Below are positions 30,951-41,261 of a stretch of DNA of 64,000 nucleotides, piece after piece (position 1 is the stretch's first letter; each line of letters begins with the position of its first letter). The position numbers and the translations under genes are program-made. The stretch spans positions 35,235 to 99,234 of the forward strand of contig CANKMW010000020.1 of assembly GCA_947483555.1 (NCBI GenBank), written 5' to 3'. Under the pieces are notes generated by a model. The model saw nothing but the letters and a program-made list of their open reading frames with translations. It had not been told where the DNA came from and searched no databases. The stretch is from Myxococcales bacterium. GTDB taxonomy: Bacteria; Myxococcota_A; Polyangia; Haliangiales; Haliangiaceae.

Positions 30951-32747
30951 ATGATTTCGTACAAGCTCGTTCGTCGATTCCATCCGTCCGCGGCGTCCCT
31001 GACGTCCCTGGCGTCCCTGGCCCTGGGCGTCTTCGGCATCGCGTCGCTCGCCGCCTCCAGCGCCGCTGCACAGCCAAGCCCGCTCCCCACCGGCGGTCCA
31101 CCGACCGGCGAGGACGAGCCCAAGCCGGAGGGCATCGCCGAGGCGGCGCCCAAGGCCGCTGGCCTGCTCGCCACCACCCCGACCCTGCCGCCGCCGCGCG
31201 ACCGCCGCAAGAAGTTCGAGGTGGTGACCATCGACGGCTACCTGCGGACCCGTGGCGACTGGCTCAAGAACCTCCACCTCGGCTTCGATGACGATGCCGC
31301 CGTCGGCGGCGCGCCCCATCCCCGACCGCTCGGCTGCTCCAGTCCCGCCGGCGTGCCGTGCGACGACACGCTCAAGTCGAGCAACTTGCGCCTCCGCCTC
31401 GAGCCGTCGATCCAGCTCTCGGAGACGATCGCGGTCCACACCCAGATCGATCTGTTCGACAACGTGGTGCTGGGAACCAGCGAACCCGATCCGTCGTCGG
31501 GCTCGGGCTTGATGCTGCGCCGCGCCTGGGCCGAGGTCTCGACCGGCCTCGGGCTCCTCAAGTTCGGGCGCATGCCCGATCACTTCGGCCTCGGCATCGC
31601 GTCCAACTCGGGGCGGCGCGCCAACACCGACTACGCCGCCTGGGAGACGCTGTGGCAGCCGTCGACGCTCGCCAACGTGGGCGGCACCAACCCGGTGGGC
31701 TACGACCTCGACAGCGACGACGGCGACACCCTCGACCGGCTGTCGTTCTCCGCCATCGTGCCCGGCACGCCGTTGCGCGCCATCGCCGCCATCGACTGGC
31801 CGGCCGCGAACGTGACCAGCGCCGACGAGGGCATCGTGGCCCGGCAGCCGTGGGATCTCGACGACAACGACGACGAGAAGGGCTGGATGCTGGGCGTCGC
31901 GCGGTTCGACGCCCCGGCCGACTTCGACGACCTCGTCACGCGCGGCAAGCTGGCCCTCAACTACGGCGCCCGCGTCGTACGCCGGACCCAGGACTTCGAC
32001 TACGCCGAGCCGACCACGCCGGGGGCCACCGCCGATTCGTACATCCTCCGCAACCACAAGGAGTACCAGCCCAACATCTGGTTCAAGCTCGGCTGGGGCA
32101 AGCTCCTGATCGAGGCCGAGGCCGCGGCACGGGTTGGCTCGGTCCAGAACCTGGCTGACCTCGGCTTCGATGCTCCGGTCGATATCCTGGCCTGGGGCGG
32201 CGTGGCGCGTGCCTCGACGCGCGCGCTCGACGGCAAGCTCGGCGTCGGCCTCGAGGTCGGTGCCGCCACCGGTGACGAGGCCGACGGCAGCCCACAGGGT
32301 GCGACCCACCTGCGCGATCAGGCCCTGTTGCCCACCGACAAGACCTTCAACCGCTTCGTCTTCGATCCCAACTACAAGATCGACCTCATCCTGTTCCGCG
32401 AGCTGATCGGCTCGGTGTCCAACGCGGTCTACTTCCGGCCGTGGATGAGCTACGAGCTCACCAGGTCGATCTCGTTCCGGGCCCAGAACGTCACCGCCGC
32501 GGCGCTGCGGCCGCTGGCGACGCCGGGCAACAGCACGATGTGGGGCCTCGAGCTCGACACCGACCTCGGCTACACCAGCAATGGCTTCCACGCCGGGATC
32601 GCGTACGGCATGTTCCTCCCGCTCGCCGCGATGAACCACCCCGAGGACAGCTCCGGGAACGGCGGCGACGGCTTCAACTACGGCACCAACGCCGGCGACG
32701 CCGGCAACGCGCACACCATCCAGGCCCGTTTCGCCGTCGAGTTCTGA
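30951..32747 (+). CDS. Porin-like outer-membrane protein (TIGR04551-like)
   Basis: 598 residues. A signal peptide is at 1-39, followed by a Pro-rich linker. From about residue 80 it shows porin-like alternation (VVTIDGYLRTRGDWLKNLHL, then SNLRLRLEPSIQLSETIAVH) and ends with QARFAVEF, a typical C-terminal aromatic barrel signature. Length and composition fit the TIGR04551 family of myxobacterial proteins, which I recall as about 600 residues. Substrate is unknown. It has its own sigma70-like promoter and no obvious ribosome site. Confidence 0.65.
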   Translation: MISYKLVRRFHPSAASLTSLASLALGVFGIASLAASSAAAQPSPLPTGGPPTGEDEPKPEGIAEAAPKAAGLLATTPTLPPPRDRRKKFEVVTIDGYLRTRGDWLKNLHLGFDDDAAVGGAPHPRPLGCSSPAGVPCDDTLKSSNLRLRLEPSIQLSETIAVHTQIDLFDNVVLGTSEPDPSSGSGLMLRRAWAEVSTGLGLLKFGRMPDHFGLGIASNSGRRANTDYAAWETLWQPSTLANVGGTNPVGYDLDSDDGDTLDRLSFSAIVPGTPLRAIAAIDWPAANVTSADEGIVARQPWDLDDNDDEKGWMLGVARFDAPADFDDLVTRGKLALNYGARVVRRTQDFDYAEPTTPGATADSYILRNHKEYQPNIWFKLGWGKLLIEAEAAARVGSVQNLADLGFDAPVDILAWGGVARASTRALDGKLGVGLEVGAATGDEADGSPQGATHLRDQALLPTDKTFNRFVFDPNYKIDLILFRELIGSVSNAVYFRPWMSYELTRSISFRAQNVTAAALRPLATPGNSTMWGLELDTDLGYTSNGFHAGIAYGMFLPLAAMNHPEDSSGNGGDGFNYGTNAGDAGNAHTIQARFAVEF

Positions 32748-32759
32748 GCGCGGATCCGT

Positions 32760-32777
32760 CGCCGGCGCAGGCCGGCG
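32760..32777. terminator. GC hairpin between convergent genes
   Basis: CGCCGGC (32760-32766) and GCCGGCG (32771-32777) pair perfectly across GCAG, exactly between the porin-like gene and radA. No T run follows on either strand, so it may only assist termination. Confidence 0.35.
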
Positions 32778-34166
32778 TCAGAGCGCGGCCAGGGCCGCCG
32801 ACAAGCGATCGACGCCGACCAGCTCGAGGCCGGCGTCGCCCTCCAGGCGGGCGCGGTTCTGCGCCGGCAGGATGCAGCGGGTGAAGCCGAGCTTGCGCGC
32901 CTCGGCCAGGCGTTGCTCGGCCATCGGCACCGCCCGGACCTCGCCGGCCAGCCCGACCTCGCCGAACACCACGGTCTTGGCATCGACGGCACGGCCGAAA
33001 TTCGACGACGCCAGCGCGCACGCGATGCCCAGATCGATCGCCGGCTCGGCCAGCCGCAGCCCACCGGCGACGTTCACGAACACGTCGAGGCCGAGCACAT
33101 CGTGGCCGGCGCGCTGGGCCAGCACCGCGAGCAGCAGCGCGACGCGGTTGGCGTCGACGCCCGCCACCGTACGGCGCGCGAAGCCGGCGGCGGCCGGCGC
33201 GACCAGCGCCTGCACCTCGACCAGCAGCGGTCGGTTGCCGTCGGCGGACGCCACCACCACCGAGCCGGGCGCGCCGGCCGGGCGCTCGGCGAGCAGGTGA
33301 GCCGACGGCTCGGGCACCTCGATCATCCCGCCACCGCGCATCTCGAACACGCCGATCTCCTGGGTCGAGCCGAAGCGGTTCTTGTGGGCCCGCACCACGC
33401 GGTACGGGCTGCCGCCATCACCCTCGACCTGGAGCACGACGTCGACCAGGTGCTCGAGCGTCTTGGGGCCGGCGATGGAGCCATCCTTGGTGACGTGACC
33501 GACCAGGATGGTGGGGACGCCCTGGGTCTTGGCGTACCGCATCAGGCGCGCCGCGCATTCACGCACCTGGCCGACGGCGCCCGGGATGGAGTCGAGCTCG
33601 TTGGTGTGGACGGTCTGGATCGAATCGACCGCCAGCACCGCCGGCCGCGCCGACCGCGCATGGGCCACGATCACGTCGACGTCGGTCTCGGCGACCAGCC
33701 GCAAGGTCGGCAGGGCAGCGCCGATGCGTCGCGCCCGCATCGCGGTCTGGGCGACCGACTCCTCGCCGCTCGCGTAGAGCACCGTCTCGCCGCGCCCGGC
33801 GATCCCGGCGAGCAGCTGCAGCAGCAGGGTCGACTTGCCGATGCCCGGATCGCCACCGAGCAGGATCAGCGAGCCGGGGACCAGCCCGCCGCCAAGCACG
33901 CGGTCGAGCTCGACCAGGCCGGTCGGCATGCGCGTGGTCGCGTCATCGGCGGGCACGTCGGTGGCGGCGATCGGCGGCGCGCCGTCCGCGACCAGCGCCG
34001 CCGACGCGCGGCCCGGCGCCGGAGCGCCGGCCTGGATCTCCTCGACCAGGGTGCCGAACTCGTTGCACGCCGGACAGCGGCCGAGCCAGCGCGTCTCGAC
34101 GTGCCCACAACCCTGGCAGCGGTGCACCGTGCGCGGGCCGCGGGCCTTGCTCTTGATCGCACTCAC
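32778..34166 (-). CDS. radA: DNA repair protein RadA (Sms)
   Basis: 462 residues from GTG 34166, which gives the usual family length. It has the N-terminal zinc finger CQGCG...CPAC, the RecA-like Walker A GGDPGIGKST, the RadA-specific motif HKNRFGST and a C-terminal Lon-like domain (GVDANRVALLLAVLAQRAG region). RadA is a hexameric helicase that promotes branch migration in recombination. It is divergent from the glutamine synthetase gene. Earlier in-frame starts would add a Pro/Arg-rich extension without support. Confidence 0.93.
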   Translation of the reverse strand: MSAIKSKARGPRTVHRCQGCGHVETRWLGRCPACNEFGTLVEEIQAGAPAPGRASAALVADGAPPIAATDVPADDATTRMPTGLVELDRVLGGGLVPGSLILLGGDPGIGKSTLLLQLLAGIAGRGETVLYASGEESVAQTAMRARRIGAALPTLRLVAETDVDVIVAHARSARPAVLAVDSIQTVHTNELDSIPGAVGQVRECAARLMRYAKTQGVPTILVGHVTKDGSIAGPKTLEHLVDVVLQVEGDGGSPYRVVRAHKNRFGSTQEIGVFEMRGGGMIEVPEPSAHLLAERPAGAPGSVVVASADGNRPLLVEVQALVAPAAAGFARRTVAGVDANRVALLLAVLAQRAGHDVLGLDVFVNVAGGLRLAEPAIDLGIACALASSNFGRAVDAKTVVFGEVGLAGEVRAVPMAEQRLAEARKLGFTRCILPAQNRARLEGDAGLELVGVDRLSAALAAL

Positions 34167-34345
34167 GGGAGATCTGTCGTACGCCGTCTGTCTGACAGGG
34201 CCGACCGGGACCCTCGCCGCCACGGCGACCGATGGTGCAGCCTCGTCTGGGTGCGGCGGCCGATCGCGGTCAGGGTCGGACTGCACTTGTGCCTTCGCGC
34301 CGTAGGCGATAGCAATGTTGCTCCTTCGAGAAACGAGGCACCCAC

Positions 34346-36538
<2,193 letters not shown>

Positions 36539-36540
36539 CG

Positions 36541-36567
36541 ATGGCCGGGGGCTGGTGCCCCGCCCAT
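36541..36567. terminator. GC-rich hairpin after glnN
   Basis: ATGGCCGGGG (36541-36550) and CCCCGCCCAT (36558-36567) pair over 10 bp with one mismatch, between convergent glnN and the GST gene. No T run is present. Confidence 0.3.
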
Positions 36568-36584
36568 GGCCGGGTCGGGCGGGC

Positions 36585-37208
36585 TCAGCGCGCGTTGTAG
36601 GCGACCACCGACGGATGCGCGGCGTAGGCGTCACCGAGGGCGGCGAGCTTCGGATAAGGCGCGAGCGTCTCGGCGGACAGGCCGTCCAGGTTGCCGGAAC
36701 GGTACTGCCTGACCGACTCGCCGAGCACGAGATCGGCGATCGTGAGCGTCGTGCCGGTGAGGAACGGCCCGGAGCCCGCGCCGATCAGACCCTCGACGTA
36801 TCGGCACGCGAGGGCGAGCGGCCCGGCGGCGAGGGCCCGCCGCATGTCGAGCTTCTTGTCGAGGTCACGCTCGAAGAAGCTGGGGGCGATGGCGTGCGAG
36901 ACCGTGTCGTTGAACGTCTCGAGCGCGCTGTCCACGACGATCGCCGCGAACGGATCCGTCGGGTAGAGGTCGGTCTGCCCGAGACGCGCCACGTACCTGA
37001 GGATCGCGCCGGTCTGGACGATCGGACGGCCGTCCACCGCGAGGACGGGCACGCTGCCGAGGGGGAAGGCGCCCTGCTCGCGTAGCGCGGCGAACTCCGG
37101 GAACTTGATCCGCCGATCCTCGAATGGGAGCTTGGCGATGAAGAGGGCGATCCGGATCGGCTCGGCTCGGCCGGGCGAATCGAAGTAGGTGAGCTGCAAC
37201 GTTGGCAA
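36585..37208 (-). CDS. Glutathione S-transferase (TTG start)
   Basis: 207 residues. The start is a TTG at 37208, decided by AGGAGG 5 nt upstream. No ATG or GTG fits. The thioredoxin-fold N-terminus has the catalytic-type Tyr in LTYFDSPGRAEPIRI, the cis-Pro in GSVPVLAVDG and the glutathione-binding QTGAILRYVA. The helical C-terminal domain has LTIADLVLGE. The pattern is nearest to sigma/alpha-like GSTs. It probably conjugates or reduces electrophiles in the cytosol. No partner genes point to a substrate. Confidence 0.85.
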   Translation of the reverse strand: MPTLQLTYFDSPGRAEPIRIALFIAKLPFEDRRIKFPEFAALREQGAFPLGSVPVLAVDGRPIVQTGAILRYVARLGQTDLYPTDPFAAIVVDSALETFNDTVSHAIAPSFFERDLDKKLDMRRALAAGPLALACRYVEGLIGAGSGPFLTGTTLTIADLVLGESVRQYRSGNLDGLSAETLAPYPKLAALGDAYAAHPSVVAYNAR

Positions 37209-37412
37209 GAGAACCTCCTGCCGGCAGGCTACGCCGCGATCCTCCACTCGCAACGGACTCCGGGCAGAAAAGCATCGGTGTCGGGTTCTGATCGAGACCC
37301 TGATGGCCATCTCCGACGCGCTGGTCGACCACTTCCGCGGGCGGAGCATCGACGGCCCGGACGATGCCGAGACCACGTCCGGCGGGTCCCGCCGCGTGCG
37401 ATGCTCGAGGCG

Positions 37413-38927
37413 ATGAGAGCGATGAGCGCGAAGCGCGCGATGAGAGCGAACGTCGGACTCGCCTGGCTCGTTGTCGCCACCGCGTGCGCCTCGACGACGA
37501 CCGACCCGGGGCCTGCGAGCCCGCCGATCGCTGGCGACGGCCGCGGATCGGCGCCAACCGCCACCAGTGGCGACGCCACCGCGGTGATGATGACCGTCGA
37601 GATCGACGGCGGCGTCGATGTCGACGCCGCGCCGGTCGCGATGGGCGCGCCGGCCGATCTTGCCGCGTTGCCCGAGCTCGGCGCCGCCGGCCCGCGCGGC
37701 TCGCTGATCGTCCACGCCGCCGACGCTCACGCCAGTCACCTCCGGCGCGCGCTCGCACGCGCCGCGCGCATCGACGTGATCGAGCGAAGCCTCCCGCAGG
37801 TGCGGATCACGGGTCGGTTCGGACCGGGCACCGAGTCACACCTGGGCAACGTGCTGGCCCGTGGCGTGGCCGGCCTGTCGGCGCAGCGGGTCGGTCGCGC
37901 CGGCAAGGCCGTGACGGTCGATCTGGACTTCACCAGCGCCAGCCCGACCGATCTGTTCCGGCTGGCCGCCGACATCCTGGGCACCAGCATCGTCATCGGG
38001 GCAGCGGAGGTGCCGGATCTCGACGTCCAGGCCCGGAGACTGCGCGCCGATCACCTGGTCGAGGTCATGGCCGAGCGCCTGGGGTGGCTGCGCGAGCGCC
38101 ACGGCAACCTGACCTGGCTCCGCTCCGCCGACGGCGTGGCGCTCGATCGCGCGCTACTGGCTTACAAGCGCGGAGCCAGGATCACCATCGACGTCAACGG
38201 CGCGCGGGCCAGCGAGGTCTACGCGTTGCTCGCCCGGTTCGGCACGGTCGCCGGTGGAGCATCGTGCGACGGGGGCGCGGCCATGACGTTTCGGGTCCGT
38301 GATGTGCAAGTCGGCGCCGTGCTGGCCATCGCGGCGGCGCTCTCGGGCCAGGCGCCGGCGCCGGGCGTTGCCTGCGCCCCCATCGAGTCCGTCGCGTCGT
38401 TCCGCGACCTCGAGCTGCGTGCCACCGCCGCGATGGGGACGCGGCGGGTCGCCGTGTTCCGGGGCACCGGTGGGCTGCTCGTCACCGCTCGCGGCGAGCC
38501 GCTCGGCGAGGGCACGGTCACCGAGGTCGGAGCAGGCTTCGTGACCGTGGCGGAGACGGTGGCGGGTGGTGAGCCTCGCGAGACCAGCATCGTGCTCCAT
38601 CGAGCCGAGGTCGTCGCCGATGGGGCCCCGTGGGCGGCGGCGCCGGGGCCGGTGTCAGCGTCGCTGGACGCCGACCGGCGAGTCGCCGAGCTCGAGCGGG
38701 TGGTGCGCGACGGTCGCCTGGCCGCGACCGTTGTCGACGGCGCCAGTTCACAGGCGCTGTTCGAGCTGCCGCAGGATGGCTGGTACCTGGTCGACGGACA
38801 CACCCTGCGCGGCCTGCCGCCGGAGACGTTCGCGATCGAGCCCGGCAAGGTGGTGTATCGGTTTGCGTCGTTCGATCCGTTGTCGCCGCCACGCACCGGC
38901 GAAGCCGTGCTCAGACCGTCGCGATGA
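37413..38927 (+). CDS. Lipoprotein with secretin-N (STN)-like domains
   Basis: 504 residues from ATG 37413 (GAGG 4 nt upstream). ATGs at 37422 and 37440 are alternatives. A lipobox is in VVATACAS. Two segments resemble the short secretin/TonB N-terminal fold: LFRLAADILGTSIVIGAAEV with DLDVQARRLRADHLVEVMAE, and a second near ITIDVNGARASEVYALLARF. Then come a beta-rich C-terminal part and a PilP-like tail. It could be an accessory pilotin/PilP-type protein for a secretin, but no secretin gene is nearby. The assignment is tentative. Confidence 0.5.
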   Translation: MRAMSAKRAMRANVGLAWLVVATACASTTTDPGPASPPIAGDGRGSAPTATSGDATAVMMTVEIDGGVDVDAAPVAMGAPADLAALPELGAAGPRGSLIVHAADAHASHLRRALARAARIDVIERSLPQVRITGRFGPGTESHLGNVLARGVAGLSAQRVGRAGKAVTVDLDFTSASPTDLFRLAADILGTSIVIGAAEVPDLDVQARRLRADHLVEVMAERLGWLRERHGNLTWLRSADGVALDRALLAYKRGARITIDVNGARASEVYALLARFGTVAGGASCDGGAAMTFRVRDVQVGAVLAIAAALSGQAPAPGVACAPIESVASFRDLELRATAAMGTRRVAVFRGTGGLLVTARGEPLGEGTVTEVGAGFVTVAETVAGGEPRETSIVLHRAEVVADGAPWAAAPGPVSASLDADRRVAELERVVRDGRLAATVVDGASSQALFELPQDGWYLVDGHTLRGLPPETFAIEPGKVVYRFASFDPLSPPRTGEAVLRPSR

Positions 38928-38952
38928 GGCGCGGTTCGCCAGTGGCCATCAA

Positions 38953-38969
38953 TCCACGGTGACCGTGGA
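38953..38969. terminator. Short hairpin between convergent genes
   Basis: TCCACGG and CCGTGGA pair perfectly around TGA, 25 nt after the lipoprotein stop. A second small hairpin (CTGAC/GTCAG, 39008-39021) overlaps the stop of the facing gene. Neither has a T run. Confidence 0.3.
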
Positions 38970-39017
38970 CGGCGCGGTCTGCGCATGATGGGGGACCTGG
39001 CGACCGCCTGACTGAGG

Positions 39018-39929
39018 TCAGTTACCCTTCTTCTTGGGCGTCTTCTTGGGCGGCGCCTTCGGCGCCGTCGCCGGCGTGCCGCCCAGGGCCTGGATCTCGC
39101 CCTCGACGTTCTTCTGCGCCGCGGCGTCCTTGCCCTGGTTGAGCTCGAGGTAGGCGTTGAACGCCTCGATCGCCTTGTCGTCGTCGTGGTTGAGCTTGTA
39201 CATGTAGCTGAGGTCGTACCAGGCGTCGGCGTGGTCGGCGGCGAGCGCCACGGTCTTCTCGTAGGCCTCGATCGCCTTCTCGATCTCCTCCTGGCGGCGA
39301 TACACCACCGCCAGGTTGAAGTGGTACTCGGCCAGGTTGGGCGTCAGCTCGATCGCCTTGGTGAACGCCGCCGCCGCCTCGTCGAGCTTCTTGGCGCCGC
39401 GCAGCGCGACGCCGAGGTTGTTGTGATAGGAGGACTCGCCCGGTGCCAGCTTGACCGCCCACTGCAGCTGCTTGATCGCGCCCTCGTTGTCACCCTTCTT
39501 GCGCTTGATGACGCCGATGTTGCTGCGGGTCTCGGCGACCTTGGGGTCGAGCCGACACGCCTTCTCGAGCGCGACCAGGGCCTCGTCGACGCGATCGAGC
39601 CGGTAGTACGACATGCCGAGGTTCGCCCACACCACGGCGTCCTTGGCCATCAGCTTCGACGCCTGCTCGTAGGCGTCGACCGCCTTCACGTAGTCCTTGC
39701 GCTTCTTGTACAGGTGGCCGAGCGACGCCCACGCCATGGCGTGGCGGGCGTCGGCGGCGACCGACTTCTCGAAGGCGGCGACCGCCTCGTCCTCCTTGCC
39801 CTGGTTCTTGAACGCCAGCCCCTGCTTGTAGTGGGCGGCGGATTCACCGTCGGCCCAGGCGGGAACCGCGGCGGTGGTGGCAGTACCAAGGGCGAGGGCG
39901 AGCACAGCGGAGCGAACGGTTCGGCGCAC
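39018..39929 (-). CDS. Secreted TPR protein
   Basis: 303 residues from a GTG with a strong AAGGAGG. A signal peptide ends at AWADG (about 27). Seven or so canonical TPRs follow, with regular 34-residue spacing, for example YKQGLAFKNQGKEDEAVAAF and YHNNLGVALRGAKKLDEAAA. A basic Pro/Lys tail (PKAPPKKTPKKKGN) ends it. It is probably a periplasmic scaffold. It follows the gene at 40007-41086 on the same strand after 77 nt and may share its transcript. Function is not assignable beyond protein binding. Confidence 0.75.
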   Translation of the reverse strand: MRRTVRSAVLALALGTATTAAVPAWADGESAAHYKQGLAFKNQGKEDEAVAAFEKSVAADARHAMAWASLGHLYKKRKDYVKAVDAYEQASKLMAKDAVVWANLGMSYYRLDRVDEALVALEKACRLDPKVAETRSNIGVIKRKKGDNEGAIKQLQWAVKLAPGESSYHNNLGVALRGAKKLDEAAAAFTKAIELTPNLAEYHFNLAVVYRRQEEIEKAIEAYEKTVALAADHADAWYDLSYMYKLNHDDDKAIEAFNAYLELNQGKDAAAQKNVEGEIQALGGTPATAPKAPPKKTPKKKGN

Positions 39930-40006
39930 GAGGAACCTCCTTGCGGTGCGGGAAGCCTACCACCAGGTGAGACGCCTCTGCTCCGTGGCGCCGGCGCCAC
40001 TCGCGG

Positions 40007-41086
40007 TTACGCCTGCGCGACCGACTCGCCGGGGGCCGGACCGTCGGTGAGCGCATGCGCGGCGCCCGACGCGAGCGCCAGGCCTTCGCCGAGGTCGCCG
40101 AGGACGCTCATCGCGTTGCGCGCGTCGGCGGCCTCGCGGGCGGCCGCGGTGGCGTCGAGCTGCGCACAGGCCATGCGGAACTTCTCGAGCGTGGCCACGC
40201 AGTGGTGCATCCGGGCGACGATGCGCTCGCGGGCGGCGCCCACCCGCTCGACGTAGCGGCGCTGATCGTGGAGCGCGGCGCGCGCCTCGGTGTACTGCTC
40301 GCGGGCGACGGCGTCGCCGCAGGCGGCGATGCGCAGGTCGAGCTCGCCGATGCGGCGGTCGACCTCGGCGCCATCGAGCATCGGCGCCGCCTGCAGCCGC
40401 TCGGCGACGCCGAACAGCCGCAGCACGCCATCCTTCACCAGGTCGCGGTTGTCGTCGCCGACCGGCAACTCCGCCGAGCCGAACCAGATCGCCCGACCGC
40501 GCTCGACCAGGTCGCGGGCCTCACTGCCCAGCGGGGGGAGCGCCTTGTAGGCGGCCGCGACCGGGTCGGCGACCGCCATCACGTGGCGCGCCGTCAGCGC
40601 CAGCGTGGCAGCGAGCCCGACGGCCGCGCCGGCCAACATGCCCGTGACGGGCACCGCGAGGCTGGCCGTCTCCTGGGCCATCATGACGCGCGAACCCGCC
40701 CAGGCGGCGAGCAGGCCCGCCACGGCCCCGGCAAGCCCGACGATCGGCGCCCGCTGGCGAGTGCTGCCCAGCGCCAGCCCGAGACCGAGGGCGACGGCGA
40801 CACCGGCGATGCCGAGCCCGGTCATCACCAGCGCCAGTCCGCCGGCCACCGCGCACAGCCGCAGCCCGAGGCGCAGCGGCGTCCGGCCGGCCCGGAGCCC
40901 TGTCGCCGCATCGCGCTCGGCCCACGACAGCCCGAGCAGCGCACCGACCAGGCCGCCGGCCAGATGCGGTGACTCGATGCCCCCCAGCGCCGTGAGCGCC
41001 GCCGCCCCCCCGGCGGCTCCCAGCGCGGTGGCGATGAAGGAGCGATGGAAGCCCGGGTGGTCGACGAAGCGCAGCGCCGTGGTCAT
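40007..41086 (-). CDS. Membrane protein with helical C-terminal domain
   Basis: 359 residues. Five or six hydrophobic segments fill residues 15-180, with Gly/Ala-rich packing. One segment (ESPHLAGGLVGALLG) resembles the last helix of rhomboid proteases, but the Gly-x-Ser catalytic motif is missing, so protease activity is not claimed. The C-terminal 180 residues are soluble and helical with coiled-coil character (EVDRRIGELDLRIAACGDAV). Function is unknown. Confidence 0.6.
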   Translation of the reverse strand: MTTALRFVDHPGFHRSFIATALGAAGGAAALTALGGIESPHLAGGLVGALLGLSWAERDAATGLRAGRTPLRLGLRLCAVAGGLALVMTGLGIAGVAVALGLGLALGSTRQRAPIVGLAGAVAGLLAAWAGSRVMMAQETASLAVPVTGMLAGAAVGLAATLALTARHVMAVADPVAAAYKALPPLGSEARDLVERGRAIWFGSAELPVGDDNRDLVKDGVLRLFGVAERLQAAPMLDGAEVDRRIGELDLRIAACGDAVAREQYTEARAALHDQRRYVERVGAARERIVARMHHCVATLEKFRMACAQLDATAAAREAADARNAMSVLGDLGEGLALASGAAHALTDGPAPGESVAQA

Positions 41087-41180
41087 GGGAGCTACCGACG
41101 CGCCAGCATCAACGCGGATCTACGCGGCCCGACGGGCGGAGTCGAAGGGCTCGCTCAGGGTGAACGGGGGCGCGCAAGTC

Positions 41181-41220
41181 CCCGAAAACACGAACGGCGG
41201 ATCCTCGAAAGGATCCGCCG
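41181..41220 (-). terminator. Rho-independent terminator of the TonB receptor gene
   Basis: On the minus strand, CGGCGGATCCT (41220-41210) and AGGATCCGCCG (41205-41195) form an 11-bp perfect stem with a TTCG tetraloop, followed by TTCGTGTTTT. It lies 42 nt past the receptor stop. Confidence 0.9.
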
Positions 41221-41261
41221 CTCAGAACATCACGCCCTTCGTGCAGGAGCGCCTGGAAGGT

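Noticed and set aside
40007..41086. Rhomboid protease assignment from a His-x-x-Gly-Gly helix
   Set aside because: The GxSG catalytic serine motif and the L1 loop are absent, and the hydrophobic part is otherwise generic.
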